Source of the DNA: Alphaproteobacteria bacterium
GTDB taxonomy: Bacteria > Pseudomonadota > Alphaproteobacteria > Caedimonadales > UBA9215
DNA: 64,000 nt
Assembly (NCBI GenBank): GCA_009993885.1
Contig: JAACSN010000003.1
Coordinates: 62,001-126,000, forward strand
Reading direction: 5' to 3'
Part shown: positions 27,157 to 36,858 of the stretch, piece by piece
Position numbering within the stretch: position 1 is the stretch's first letter
How the letters are laid out: every line of letters starts with the position of its first letter
Notes under the pieces: model-generated
Seen by the model: the letters and a program-made list of their open reading frames with translations, nothing else
Databases searched by the model: none
What the model was told of the DNA's origin: nothing
Program-made: the position numbers and the translations under genes

Positions 27157-28035
27157 ATGAAGAAGATAGCCCTACCCTTTTTTGTTATTGTCGGCATTGC
27201 GTTTTTGATGGTTTTAAGCGGGACACTTTTTACCGTTCAGCAAACAGAACGTGCCCTTGTGTTGCAGTTTGGTAAGATTGTGAGGCAATATCAAGAACCG
27301 GGTCTTAAAATTAAAACTCCCTTCGTTCAGGACGTTATTTTCTTTGATAATCGTTTGTTACACTTTAATTTACCGGCTTTGGAGGTAAATGCTGCAGATC
27401 AAAAGCGCCTTGTTGTGGATCTGTATGTTCGTTATCGCATTACCGATGTTTTGACTTTTTACAAGACCATCGGTCAAGATGTACGCAGTGTCCAAAACCG
27501 TTTATCCGGTATCGTTTTGGATAATATGCAAGAGGTTATTGCTCGCTTTCCTTTAGCGGATATGCTCTCTCCCAAGCGTTCAAGTATTATGGAAGAAATC
27601 CATGATAAAGTGCGCATGACATCCGAACGTTTTGGTATTGAAGTTAAGGATGTTCGCATTATTCGAGCAGACTTACCCAAGGAAAACAGCGAAGCGATCT
27701 TTACACGTATGGAAAGTGAACGAATTCAAGAAGCTAAGCAAATTAGAGCAGAGGGAGATGAACAAGCGCAAATTATTCAATCTCAGGCTGATCGCGATCG
27801 GACGGTTCTTCTTGCAGAAGCCACAAAGACGGGTAATCTTTTACGCGGTGAAGGCGAAGCTTTAGCTACAAAAACTTATGCGGATGCTTACAATAAAGAC
27901 CGTTATTTTTATGAAATATACCGTTCATTGTTGGCTTATAAGCGTACGATGAAACCTCAAGATACAACCATTATCCTTGATCCTAAAGAAAGTGACTTTT
28001 TAAAGCATTTTTGGGCGTTAAAAAAAGAGAAGTAA
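27157..28035 (+). CDS. hflC: HflC, SPFH protease-modulator subunit
   Basis: 292 residues from the ATG at 27157, with a GGAGG site inside the end of hflK. One N-terminal membrane anchor (about 5-24) precedes an SPFH domain starting VQQTERALVLQFGKIVR; conserved later pieces are IRRADLP-like VRIIRADLPKENSEAIF and RMESERIQEAKQIRAEG. Partner of HflK in regulating FtsH proteolysis of membrane proteins. Confidence 0.95.
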   Translation: MKKIALPFFVIVGIAFLMVLSGTLFTVQQTERALVLQFGKIVRQYQEPGLKIKTPFVQDVIFFDNRLLHFNLPALEVNAADQKRLVVDLYVRYRITDVLTFYKTIGQDVRSVQNRLSGIVLDNMQEVIARFPLADMLSPKRSSIMEEIHDKVRMTSERFGIEVKDVRIIRADLPKENSEAIFTRMESERIQEAKQIRAEGDEQAQIIQSQADRDRTVLLAEATKTGNLLRGEGEALATKTYADAYNKDRYFYEIYRSLLAYKRTMKPQDTTIILDPKESDFLKHFWALKKEK

Positions 28036-28045
28036 GAGGTGAAAA

Positions 28046-29596
28046 ATGCTAAAGAATTTTTTCTTTAAAAGTGTTCTTGTTATAATACTGGGACTCTCTC
28101 TTTGCGTTGAAAAAGGGCAGTCTATTTCCCTTGGAAAAACGACACCCGCGGATTTTGCTAATATTGTTGAGCCCCTTTTGCCTTCTACGGTAAATATTTG
28201 GACTTCAACGGAAATTAAAAAACCTAAATCCCTTGACCCGTCTCAACGAAGGCCTCAGACAGGGCAAGCCCTTGAAGAACTCTTTCGTCAATTTTTAGAG
28301 GGGATGCAACAAGGTCAGCCGGAAAAATCAAACTCTCTTGGATCCGGTTTTTTGATTTCTCAAGAAGGTGAGACGGCTTATATCGTGACCTGCAATCATG
28401 TTATCGCCGGTGCCGATGAGATCAAGATTACTCTCCATGACGGTACGGAGTTAGACGCTGAGGTCGTGGGTCGTGATAAACGTACGGATTTGGCTCTTCT
28501 TAAAGTTCAAACAAAGAAAAAACTTACCGTTGCCACCTGGGGAGATTCTTCAAAGGCGCGTGTTGGGGAATGGGTTATTGCCATTGGGAACCCTTTTGGT
28601 TTGGGAAGCACGGTGACGACCGGTATTATCTCAACCATCGCAAGGGATATTGCAGCTCGTTCCAGAACTTTGGGAGGTGCCGATTATGTGAGCGGTTATA
28701 TTCAAACGGATGCGCCTATTAATATGGGGAATTCCGGCGGAGCAATGTTTGATATTTCCGGAAAGGTTCTTGCGGTAAGTACGGCTATTTATTCTCCGAA
28801 CGGGGGAAATATCGGTATTGGTTTTGGTATTCCTGCAAATCTTGCTCAAAAAGTTGTTGACCAACTTAAGAAATTTGGCCGTACAAAACGCGGTTGGCTT
28901 GGGGTTCGCATTCAAAATATTACCCCCGAAATTTCAGAATCCCTCGGGTTAAAAGAATCTAAAGGCGCTCTTGTGGGAGATATTTCGAAAAAAGGACCGG
29001 GGCAAGAAGCCGGCATTAAAACACAGGATGTGATTTTAAGTTTTAACGGCCAAGACGTGATAGAATCAAAGGATTTGCCCCATATTGTCGGCGAGTCTGA
29101 AATTGGAAAAGAGGTTCCTGTTGTTGTCTGGCGTAACGGCAAAAAAATAGCTCTTAAAGTTAAGGTCGGAGAGTTCGAGCAAGCGGAAAAAGAAGGCTTA
29201 ATTAACCTTGAACCTGATCTTGAAGAGAAAATGGAAAAGACCGAGCAGATCTTGGGGCTCGTGACACGCGAAGTAACGCCCGGCCTTCGCGAACGCTATA
29301 GGCTTTCCGAGGATGTAAAGGGTGTGTTTGTCACCTTTGTTGCCCCTAATAGTGAGGCTTTTGAGAAATTCTTGCGTCCCGGAGATATTATTCAGCAGTT
29401 GACATCCGAAACAATGAAACTTGTTCCGAGAAAGCCGGAAGAACTCCAAAACTTTATAGAAACACTCAAAAAAGAAGGCAAGAAAAAAGTCCTGCTTTTG
29501 GTCAATAGTCAAGGCAACTTGCGCTACGTTGCGTTGTCTCTTGAAGAGAAGAGTGAGGCGAAGAGTGAAGATAAGGGGGGAGAGGCAGCCCCCTAA
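28046..29596 (+). CDS. degP: DegP/HtrA-type periplasmic serine protease
   Basis: 516 residues. Signal peptide 1-26. Catalytic triad His118 (CNHVIAG), Asp148 (RTDLALL) and Ser230 (GNSGGAM). Two PDZ domains follow (about 275-365 and 390-505). It degrades or refolds misfolded envelope proteins. The location right after hflKC is the usual alphaproteobacterial arrangement and joins periplasmic and membrane quality control. The C-terminus is a Lys/Glu-rich tail. Confidence 0.95.
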   Translation: MLKNFFFKSVLVIILGLSLCVEKGQSISLGKTTPADFANIVEPLLPSTVNIWTSTEIKKPKSLDPSQRRPQTGQALEELFRQFLEGMQQGQPEKSNSLGSGFLISQEGETAYIVTCNHVIAGADEIKITLHDGTELDAEVVGRDKRTDLALLKVQTKKKLTVATWGDSSKARVGEWVIAIGNPFGLGSTVTTGIISTIARDIAARSRTLGGADYVSGYIQTDAPINMGNSGGAMFDISGKVLAVSTAIYSPNGGNIGIGFGIPANLAQKVVDQLKKFGRTKRGWLGVRIQNITPEISESLGLKESKGALVGDISKKGPGQEAGIKTQDVILSFNGQDVIESKDLPHIVGESEIGKEVPVVVWRNGKKIALKVKVGEFEQAEKEGLINLEPDLEEKMEKTEQILGLVTREVTPGLRERYRLSEDVKGVFVTFVAPNSEAFEKFLRPGDIIQQLTSETMKLVPRKPEELQNFIETLKKEGKKKVLLLVNSQGNLRYVALSLEEKSEAKSEDKGGEAAP

Positions 29597-30167
29597 AAGG
29601 GCTGTGAAATCCCTCTCATACGTTTTTTACTCAAAAGGGCTCTTTTTAGAGTCCTTTATCATTTTACAAATTTTCCGGAAAATAACGAAAGACCCGTATA
29701 GAAACAACAGTAGAGCGTGATTAAAAAGAGATGAGATCTTGAAAAAGTTTAGCTTGTCTATATTTCTAAGAACTCGGGTGTCCTTTAAAAATTAAACTAT
29801 AACGTCATTGGTGTTTTCCGGAACTAATAAAGTAATGCTGAATTTTCTTTTTTACCAATTGTTTTTGTTTTGCAAAAAGGGTAGATATTATCGGCTTAAA
29901 CTGATACGAATTTAGCGAGTTGTATGCTTTGTCATTTAAAGAATGAGACTCCATTTTTTATCTCGCTTCTTTTCTATTTTCTTTACACAATAGAAATATA
30001 ATTTTCCTCTTTTTATGTGTTTCTTAATAAAAGCTTTAAAAGAAATCAAACACCTTGAAGGTAAATGATTTACGGGAACAATACTTTCTGTTGGCAATTA
30101 AAGAAAAAACAATGCAAAATTCCTTGAAATTGCTATATAGTGTTTTTGATTTAAAAAGGTTAAGTAA
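29597..30167 (+). other. 571-bp AT-rich intergenic region before glmM
   Basis: A 10-bp hairpin (AAAGGGCTCT at 29634-29643 with AGAGTCCTTT at 29648-29657, one G-T pair) soon after degP is a possible terminator, although no T run follows it. A 14-bp perfect palindrome (ATTTTCCGGAAAAT) is centred near 29675. I see no coding sequence or RNA gene that I can support in the rest; the glmM promoter is presumably here but not clear. Confidence 0.4.
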
Positions 30168-31520
30168 ATGAAGTTATTCGGAACCGACGGCGTTCGAGGT
30201 CTTGCCAACACTGCGCCGATGACCCCTGATATTATGATGCGTCTTGCCATGGCTGCAGGTAGTGTTTTTAAACAGGGAGACCATCGGCATACCGTTGTAA
30301 TCGGCAAAGACACACGTCTTTCAGGCTATATGATTGAGCCGGCTCTGACAGCCGGCTTTATTGCCATGGGAATGAACGTTGTTCTTGTAGGACCATTGCC
30401 CACACCTGCTATTTCTATGCTGGTGAGTTCGATGCGGGCAGATCTGGGTGTTATGATTTCCGCTTCTCATAATCCTTATTATGATAACGGTATCAAGTTC
30501 TTCGGTCCCGACGGTTATAAACTTTCCTGTGATGTTGAAAAAAGAATTGAAAACCTTGTTTCCGGTAAAATCACGAATCTTGCTAAACCCGAAGAACTCG
30601 GTAAGGCTTTTCGCCTTGAAAGTGCGAGCGGGCGCTATATTGAATTTGTTAAGAATACGCTTCCGAGTTCCATTCGTTTAGACGGTTTAAAAATCGTTAT
30701 TGATTGTGCCAACGGTGCTGCTTATCATGTGGCTCCTAAAGTTTTTTGGGAGCTTGGCGCCGAAGTCATTATCTTGGGAGATAAGCCCGACGGTTTTAAT
30801 ATTAATGAGAATGTTGGAGCCGTTTCCGGCAAAGCCATGTGTCAAGCCGTTTTAGAAAATGGCGCTGATATAGGTATTGCTCTTGACGGGGATGCAGATC
30901 GTCTTGTGCTGTCCGATGAAAAAGGAAATATTGTAGACGGGGATCAAATTATGGCCTTGATCGCAACGGCGTGGCAAAAGAACAAACGGTTGCGAGGCGG
31001 GCAGGTTGTCGGGACGGTTATGTCCAACCTTGGTCTTGAAAATTACTTGTCAAAACAAGGACTTGAGCTTGTGCGTGCCAATGTCGGTGATCGCCATGTC
31101 GGTGACTATATGCGCAAACACGGGTGCAATGTCGGCGGCGAGCAATCAGGCCATATTATTCTTTCAGACTTTGCAAGAACAGGTGACGGCCTTGTGGCCG
31201 CCCTTCAAGTTCTTGCTGTTTTGGTCGAGTCTAAAAAGCCGGCAAGTCACGTGTGTCGTGTTTTTGATAAAACCCCTCAAAAACTAAAAAGCGTACGTTT
31301 TCAAAACGGAGATCCCATGACGTCTTTAGCAGTGGCAAAAGCTATTAAAGAAATGGAAGAGGATTTGGGGACAACAGGACGTGTGCTTGTCCGCAAATCC
31401 GGTACCGAACCTTTAGTGCGCATTATGGTAGAGAGCGAGAGCACTGCTAAATTAGATAAAGTCATCACCTATATTTTGGATGCGATGGATCAAGAAAATT
31501 TCCTTGAAAAAAGTGCTTAA
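30168..31520 (+). CDS. glmM: Phosphoglucosamine mutase
   Basis: 450 residues converting glucosamine-6-P to glucosamine-1-P for peptidoglycan and lipopolysaccharide precursors. N-terminus MKLFGTDGVRG is diagnostic; the phosphoserine is Ser100 (ISASHNPYYDNGIKFFG), the Mg2+ loop is DGDADR, and GGEQSGHII and the RKSGTEPLVRIM phosphate-binding loop are intact. Followed after 18 bp by the first of three symporter genes. Confidence 0.97.
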   Translation: MKLFGTDGVRGLANTAPMTPDIMMRLAMAAGSVFKQGDHRHTVVIGKDTRLSGYMIEPALTAGFIAMGMNVVLVGPLPTPAISMLVSSMRADLGVMISASHNPYYDNGIKFFGPDGYKLSCDVEKRIENLVSGKITNLAKPEELGKAFRLESASGRYIEFVKNTLPSSIRLDGLKIVIDCANGAAYHVAPKVFWELGAEVIILGDKPDGFNINENVGAVSGKAMCQAVLENGADIGIALDGDADRLVLSDEKGNIVDGDQIMALIATAWQKNKRLRGGQVVGTVMSNLGLENYLSKQGLELVRANVGDRHVGDYMRKHGCNVGGEQSGHIILSDFARTGDGLVAALQVLAVLVESKKPASHVCRVFDKTPQKLKSVRFQNGDPMTSLAVAKAIKEMEEDLGTTGRVLVRKSGTEPLVRIMVESESTAKLDKVITYILDAMDQENFLEKSA

Positions 31521-31538
31521 AATTCTTATTCAAAAAAT

Positions 31539-32756
31539 ATGTATCCGGTCAGAGAGTTTGTTTTGAGAAAATTTTTATCCGACTTTAAAATGCCCTTGAT
31601 TTTAATCACCGAAATTATCGTGTGCTTGCTTTTTGGGGACTTTATTCCTCTTTCTCTTAAATCGGGTTTATATGCCGTAAGTTTGACCCTCAAAGAAATC
31701 CTTCTTTTTGTTCTGCCCTTTGTTATTTTTTCTTTTTTACTGAATAGCATCGGTATTTTGAAAAAGGGAGCTTTTTCTTTTGTTGCTCTTGCCTTTTCCA
31801 TGGTTGTTATTTCCAATTTCACGGCAACGGTTTTTGGTGGATTCTTGGGTATTTTCACCCTTGGAAGCCTTGGGTTTATCGAGAAAATAACTTTGTCTCA
31901 AGATGTCCTCAAGCCGTTGTGGCATTTTGATTTACCCCAGCTGATCTCCAATGATACTGCTTTGTTTTCAGGCCTTGCTGCAGGTGTGGTTTTATCGCTT
32001 ACAGGGCATCAAAAAAGCCAAGAAGTTGCTCAAAAGCTTTATAAGGCTTCTTTTTTCTTTTTAAAACGGTGTTTTATTCCTGTCCTTCCCCTTTTTATCC
32101 TCGGGTTTATTCTTAAGATGCAACATGACGGTTTGTTAATATCCGTATTGCAGCACTACTTACCTATTGCAATTTTGATTATCTTTGTCTCTGTTTCCTA
32201 TATTTTGACTTTATTTGCCGTTGCCCTTGGTTTTGATAGAACGCGGTGGGTTCAAGGCGTAAAAAACCTAGTGCCGGGTATGCTGACGGGTTTCACAACC
32301 ATGTCCAGCGCCTCGACTATGCCTTTGGTTATTGATGCGGTGGAAAAAAATACAACGGAGCCGTTTGCTACCGGAGTTGTCCCTGTGAGCATTAATACGC
32401 ACCTTGTGGGGGATTGTTTTTCCATGTCTATCCAAGCCGTCGCAATTTTGATTTCCTTCGGATATGACTTGCCCTCCTTGACGGACTTTTTACTTTTTGC
32501 CGTGTTTTTCGTAATTGCTCGTTTTGCCGTTGCCGGGGTACCGGGGGGAGGCGTTCTTATGACCCTTCCGGTTTTTGAGAAATATCTTGGTTTTTCCGGA
32601 GAAATGCTCTCTTTAATTACAGCCCTTTATATTTTGTTTGATCCCCTTATTACGCCGGTTAATGTGTTAGGACATGGGACTTTTGCACAACTTTTTGAGA
32701 AGCTTTACAAAAAAGTTCTCGGTAAAACCGGCGCTGTAAGGAAGAGTCGTCTATGA
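31539..32756 (+). CDS. Dicarboxylate/amino acid:cation symporter, copy 1
   Basis: 405-residue DAACS (SDF/GltP-like) carrier importing dicarboxylates or amino acids with Na+ or H+. The serine-rich reentrant loop reads GFTTMSSASTMPL; the second half contains INTHLVGDCFSM, GVPGGGVLMTLP and DPLITPVNVLGHG, matching the binding-site hairpin and TM8 of the family. These motifs deviate from canonical NMDGT and DRFLDMxRTxVNV forms, so the substrate may differ from glutamate. Closely follows glmM. Confidence 0.85.
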   Translation: MYPVREFVLRKFLSDFKMPLILITEIIVCLLFGDFIPLSLKSGLYAVSLTLKEILLFVLPFVIFSFLLNSIGILKKGAFSFVALAFSMVVISNFTATVFGGFLGIFTLGSLGFIEKITLSQDVLKPLWHFDLPQLISNDTALFSGLAAGVVLSLTGHQKSQEVAQKLYKASFFFLKRCFIPVLPLFILGFILKMQHDGLLISVLQHYLPIAILIIFVSVSYILTLFAVALGFDRTRWVQGVKNLVPGMLTGFTTMSSASTMPLVIDAVEKNTTEPFATGVVPVSINTHLVGDCFSMSIQAVAILISFGYDLPSLTDFLLFAVFFVIARFAVAGVPGGGVLMTLPVFEKYLGFSGEMLSLITALYILFDPLITPVNVLGHGTFAQLFEKLYKKVLGKTGAVRKSRL

Positions 32757-32858
32757 CGTCTAAAAGGTTTTTCCTGTTTTTCTTTGATTTTAAAGTCTGT
32801 TTTAAGCTACTCTGAAGGGTGTTGTGCCAACCGACTTTTCCCCAACTAAGGATCTATT

Positions 32859-34103
32859 TTGATGTCTAAAATACGTTTGTCCGAATTAAGATTACCCCTC
32901 ATTCTCGTTGCAGAAATTATTCTCTGCCTTTCTTTTGGTGACCTTGTTCCGACGTTTATTAAAACGGCCTCTTACAGTTTAAGTGTTTTTCTTAAAAATA
33001 TCCTCGTGACGGCGCTTCCTTTTATTATTTTCTCTATTCTTTTCAGTAGCCTTGGCGCTTTGAAAAAGGGGGCGTTTACATTTACGGCTCTTGCTTTTTC
33101 TCTTGTCATTATTTCTAACTATTTTTCTACATCTATGGGAGGATTTCTAGGGATACAGTTTTTAGATTATGTTGAGATTGCCACTTATAACACCGGCACA
33201 GCACAGCAGCTCATTCCGCTTTGGGAAACACTTTTCACACCCGAAACCTTGAGAAGAATTACAGAGTTTTGGGGACTTAGAATCTTGCACTCTATTTCCA
33301 ATGACATGGCTCTTTTTGCCGGTATTTTTTGCGGGCTTCTTCTTGCCTTTAGCAATCATAGCAAAACAAAAGCCGTCTCTTTAAAAATGAAACATATTGC
33401 TTTTTCATTTTTGCAAAAAGGCTTTATTCCGCTTATTCCGTTGTTCATTTTAGGGTACATTTTTAACATGCAGCATAGCGGGGTGCTCAATTCTATTTTC
33501 CAAGATTATTTTGCAATCATTACTCTGATTGTCGTGTCGACTTTTTCTTACATTGTTTTTCTTTACGGTGTTGCCTCATCTTTCAAAATTGCCACATGGC
33601 GCAGAAGTTTAAAAAATATGTTTCCCGCGATGCTCACAGGTTTTAGCACCATGTCCAGTGCTTCGGCGCTTCCCCTGCTTATGGAAGGGGCTGAAAAAAA
33701 TACCGACCATGAAGTTGCCAAAGGCGTTGTTCCTATCAGTATTAACATTCATTTAGTCGGAGATTGCTTTACCATTTCTATTTTGGCTCTTACCATCCTT
33801 ATGTCCTTTGGCCATCCCCTGCCAACCGTTGAGGAATACATGATTTTCACCACTTTCTTTGTTTTGGCAAAATTTGCGGTAGCTGCTGTTCCCGGGGGGG
33901 GGATTTTGGTTATGATTCCCATTCTTGAAAAATATCTTGGGTTCACTCCGGAAATGTTATCTTTAATTACGGCTCTTTATATTCTTTTTGACCCTATGAT
34001 CACCTCGGCAAATGTCCTTGGTAACGGCGCTTTTGCACAACTGTTTGAAAGAGTTTATCATCTGTTTCATAAAGAAAAAAAGGTATCGTCATGGGCAAAT
34101 TAG
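32859..34103 (+). CDS. Dicarboxylate/amino acid:cation symporter, copy 2
   Basis: 414-residue paralogue of the flanking genes. The same landmarks are present: GFSTMSSASALPL, INIHLVGDCFTI, AVPGGGILVMIP and DPMITSANVLGNGAFAQLF. It has an insertion around residues 105-135 compared with copies 1 and 3 (the segment including YNTGTAQQLIPLWETLF). The code for PGGG includes a run of nine G (33894-33902). Its last 13 bases overlap the start of copy 3, indicating translational coupling. Confidence 0.85.
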   Translation: MMSKIRLSELRLPLILVAEIILCLSFGDLVPTFIKTASYSLSVFLKNILVTALPFIIFSILFSSLGALKKGAFTFTALAFSLVIISNYFSTSMGGFLGIQFLDYVEIATYNTGTAQQLIPLWETLFTPETLRRITEFWGLRILHSISNDMALFAGIFCGLLLAFSNHSKTKAVSLKMKHIAFSFLQKGFIPLIPLFILGYIFNMQHSGVLNSIFQDYFAIITLIVVSTFSYIVFLYGVASSFKIATWRRSLKNMFPAMLTGFSTMSSASALPLLMEGAEKNTDHEVAKGVVPISINIHLVGDCFTISILALTILMSFGHPLPTVEEYMIFTTFFVLAKFAVAAVPGGGILVMIPILEKYLGFTPEMLSLITALYILFDPMITSANVLGNGAFAQLFERVYHLFHKEKKVSSWAN

Positions 34104-35296
34104 CGGATCTAAAGCTTCCCCTTATTTTAATTTCTGAAATTATTTTATGCCTTCTTTGGGGGGATCGTGTTTCAACAGAAATTAAATCGGCTCTTTATGC
34201 TGTTAGCCTCAGTATTAAAGAAGCATTACTTATGGTGCTTCCTTTTATCATTTTTTCCTTTCTGCTTAGTAGTATAGGCACTCTTAAAAAGGGGGCTTTT
34301 TCTTTTGTTGTGATTGCTTTTTTGATGGTGATTTTGTCGAATTTTACGGCAACATCCCTTGCGGGGTTCTTGGGTATTTTTACCTTAAATGCCTTAGATA
34401 GCATTCAAGCTTTTACCCCGTCAACTCTGGACTTATTACCTCTTTGGGATTTAGATTTCCCGTCCTTTTTGTCCAATGATACGGCTCTTTTCTTGGGGCT
34501 TTTATGCGGTATTTTAGTTTCTTTAACGGGTTCTCAAAAAGGGCAAAACCTAGCCCGTTATCTGCAACACTATGCGTTACTCTTTTTAAAGCGCCTTTTT
34601 ATCCCTGTGATTCCCGTATTTGTTTTAGGGTTCATTCTTAAGATGCAACATGACGGTATTCTGACGCTCATTGTGCAAAACTATCTTTCTGTTTTTGTGG
34701 CGATTACTTTTCTTTCTTTTTCTTATATTATTTTTTTGTACGGCCTTTCTGCGCACTTTAATCCGTCGAAATGGTTAACCGGTATTCGCAATATGCTACC
34801 GGCGCTTGTGACCGGGTTCAGCACCATGTCCAGTGCCTCAGCCCTTCCCCTTATCACAACGGCCTCGGAAAAGACGTCTAAGAATCCCGTGGTGAACGGT
34901 ATAGTTCCTTTGAGTATTAATATCCATATGATTGGAGATTGCTTTTCCCTATCTATTTTGGCGCTGGCAATTATGGTGTCTTTTGGCCACCCCCTTCCGG
35001 ACACCTCAACCTTTCTAACCTTCGTCTTCTTTTTTGTAATTGCTCGTTTTTCCGTTGCAGCCGTCCCGGGCGGAGGCGTTTTGGTTGTTTTGCCCGTTTT
35101 AGAATCCGCTCTTGGATTCTCTCCCGAAATGCTTTCCTTGATCTTGGCTCTTTATATTTTATTTGATCCCGTTGCAACGTCCGCTAATGTTTTCGGAAAT
35201 GGGGCTTTCGCTCTTCTTTTTGAAAAGGTTTATACGGGCTTTCATAAAAGCTTTTACAAAAAAGCCTCTTCTCAACAGGGGCGGCAAACCCCCTAA
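34091..35296 (+). CDS. Dicarboxylate/amino acid:cation symporter, copy 3
   Basis: 401 residues; third tandem copy, with GFSTMSSASALPL, INIHMIGDCFSL, AVPGGGVLVVLP and DPVATSANVFGNGAF. Closest in spacing to copy 2, whose reading frame it overlaps by 13 bases. Tandem diversification suggests several related nutrients are taken up from a rich environment such as host cytoplasm. The last ~15 residues are basic and probably cytosolic. Confidence 0.85.
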   Translation: MGKLADLKLPLILISEIILCLLWGDRVSTEIKSALYAVSLSIKEALLMVLPFIIFSFLLSSIGTLKKGAFSFVVIAFLMVILSNFTATSLAGFLGIFTLNALDSIQAFTPSTLDLLPLWDLDFPSFLSNDTALFLGLLCGILVSLTGSQKGQNLARYLQHYALLFLKRLFIPVIPVFVLGFILKMQHDGILTLIVQNYLSVFVAITFLSFSYIIFLYGLSAHFNPSKWLTGIRNMLPALVTGFSTMSSASALPLITTASEKTSKNPVVNGIVPLSINIHMIGDCFSLSILALAIMVSFGHPLPDTSTFLTFVFFFVIARFSVAAVPGGGVLVVLPVLESALGFSPEMLSLILALYILFDPVATSANVFGNGAFALLFEKVYTGFHKSFYKKASSQQGRQTP

Positions 35297-35443
35297 ACAG
35301 TGTTCTTTCTAAATCGCAAAATTTTATTTCGAGAATTCAATCGCATTTTAAATAAATTTTAGGTTTGACCTGTGAAGGGTTTCAAGGGACACTATGGATA
35401 AAATAGTAGGCTTCTCTTTACAGGATAGGAATCAGAAATAGAT

Positions 35444-36766
35444 ATGATTATCAAACGCACCCCTTTAGCCGTTTTTGTTATGTTTCAACTGCTTTGCTGC
35501 TCGGCTTTTGCAGAAAACAGCTTGCAGCCCTCCGGAGAACAGTCCACACAGGCCGGAGAGGGGGCTCTGCAAGAACAAGTTGAGGCGCTCTTAAAGCGCA
35601 TTAATGAGCTTGAGGCCAAGAAAACTAAGGTTTCAGAATTAAGCGAGAAAGAAGTTGTGACCACCGGATCGCCTCTGGCGTTGCGGTTAAGCGGACAGTT
35701 GAATAGGGCTGTTGTTTGGCATAGCAACGGCAAAAATTCCAACACGGTTCATGCAGATGTTGATAACTCTCCGTCACGTCTTAACATTACAGCCGTCGGT
35801 AACCTCAGTGAGCAAACAAAAATTTTTGCTGTTATTGAAGAGGCTTTTGAGCCGAACTCAACGGATAGAATAGATGTGCATGATGCCAACGATAACCAGC
35901 CTTTTACGAACCGTAAGATGGAAGTTTATATCGACGATAAAAAGTGGGGACGCTTGTTCATCGGACAAGGCTCGACGGCTTCTGACGGAACCATGGAAGA
36001 TGTAGATATGTCCGGCACAAGCGTTGTGTCTGCCGGTTCGTCTGTTTCCTTTTCCGGTGCCGGTATACAATTTTTTGATCGTACGACAGGTGCAAAAGCC
36101 CTCCTTAACGGTCAACGTATGATCGTTGAAACGGTTTTTGATTCGGGAGACGGCTTATTTCGTCGTAACCGTATTCGCTATGATACCCCTGAATTTTACG
36201 GTTTAAGGTTGCAAACCAGTCATTATTACAAGGGACGCAATGATAACCGGGATATTGCGTTTAAATATGCAGGGACGGCAAACGGTATCAAGATCGGGGC
36301 GCAAGGCGCTTATCTCCGTCGTTTAAGTAAAACGGTTTCCGTACCGGGCGGTAGTACACCGGCTAAATATCATCAGTTTAACGGTTCTCTTGGCGTGCTT
36401 TTTACCAATGGCATCAGTATCTTTCTCTCGGCTCTTCATCGGGATTGGAAATCCGGAAGAACCCGTAACGGAAGCATCTATTTTGCAAAACTGGGTTACC
36501 AACATTCTTTTATTGAGGCCGGTAAAACGGCTTTTGCCGTTGATTACGGTGAATATAAAAACTTGATCTTTGATACGAGACCTGAAAATGAGAGAGACCA
36601 ATACAAAGGCACAAGCTATGGCGTAATGCTCACTCAGTTCTTGGATCGTATTGCAACGGAGCTTTTTATTGCAGGGCGCCTTTATCGCTTGGACGGCCCT
36701 TCCCGTCAGCCGGCTCGTTATAAAGACGCAAAGCTTGTGCTTTCCGGTATGCGCGTTAAGTTTTAA
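35444..36766 (+). CDS. Outer-membrane porin-like protein with N-terminal coiled coil
   Basis: 440 residues. Signal peptide 1-23 (cleavage after SAFA). Residues ~40-65 (LQEQVEALLKRINELEAKK) form a coiled coil that probably trimerises in the periplasm. From about residue 80 come alternating amphipathic strands of a beta-barrel beginning LRLSGQLNRAVVW, and the protein ends in ...GMRVKF with the C-terminal Phe needed by the BAM complex. Similar porins occur in endosymbiotic alphaproteobacteria. General diffusion is inferred. Confidence 0.83.
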   Translation: MIIKRTPLAVFVMFQLLCCSAFAENSLQPSGEQSTQAGEGALQEQVEALLKRINELEAKKTKVSELSEKEVVTTGSPLALRLSGQLNRAVVWHSNGKNSNTVHADVDNSPSRLNITAVGNLSEQTKIFAVIEEAFEPNSTDRIDVHDANDNQPFTNRKMEVYIDDKKWGRLFIGQGSTASDGTMEDVDMSGTSVVSAGSSVSFSGAGIQFFDRTTGAKALLNGQRMIVETVFDSGDGLFRRNRIRYDTPEFYGLRLQTSHYYKGRNDNRDIAFKYAGTANGIKIGAQGAYLRRLSKTVSVPGGSTPAKYHQFNGSLGVLFTNGISIFLSALHRDWKSGRTRNGSIYFAKLGYQHSFIEAGKTAFAVDYGEYKNLIFDTRPENERDQYKGTSYGVMLTQFLDRIATELFIAGRLYRLDGPSRQPARYKDAKLVLSGMRVKF

Positions 36767-36782
36767 GATCTTTTTCGAGCAT

Positions 36783-36841
36783 CAAAAAGGAAGCCGTATT
36801 TATAAAATATAGAGAGAGGGCTCCTTTTTTCAGAGCCCTCT
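36783..36841 (+). terminator. Overlapping hairpins terminating the porin and hsp20 genes
   Basis: AAAAAGGAAGCC near 36784-36795 pairs with GGCTCCTTTTTT (36819-36830), ending in a T run on the plus strand. A second stem, AGAGGGCTC (36815-36823) with GAGCCCTCT (36833-36841), uses the same bases. The two forms are mutually exclusive and could serve the two convergent genes. Confidence 0.65.
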
Positions 36842-36858
36842 GCCGAAAAGTCGTTTAC

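Noticed and set aside
29669-29682. Perfect palindrome ATTTTCCGGAAAAT as an operator
   Set aside because: A single AT-rich site far from a start codon, with no repeated partner; not enough to call a binding site.
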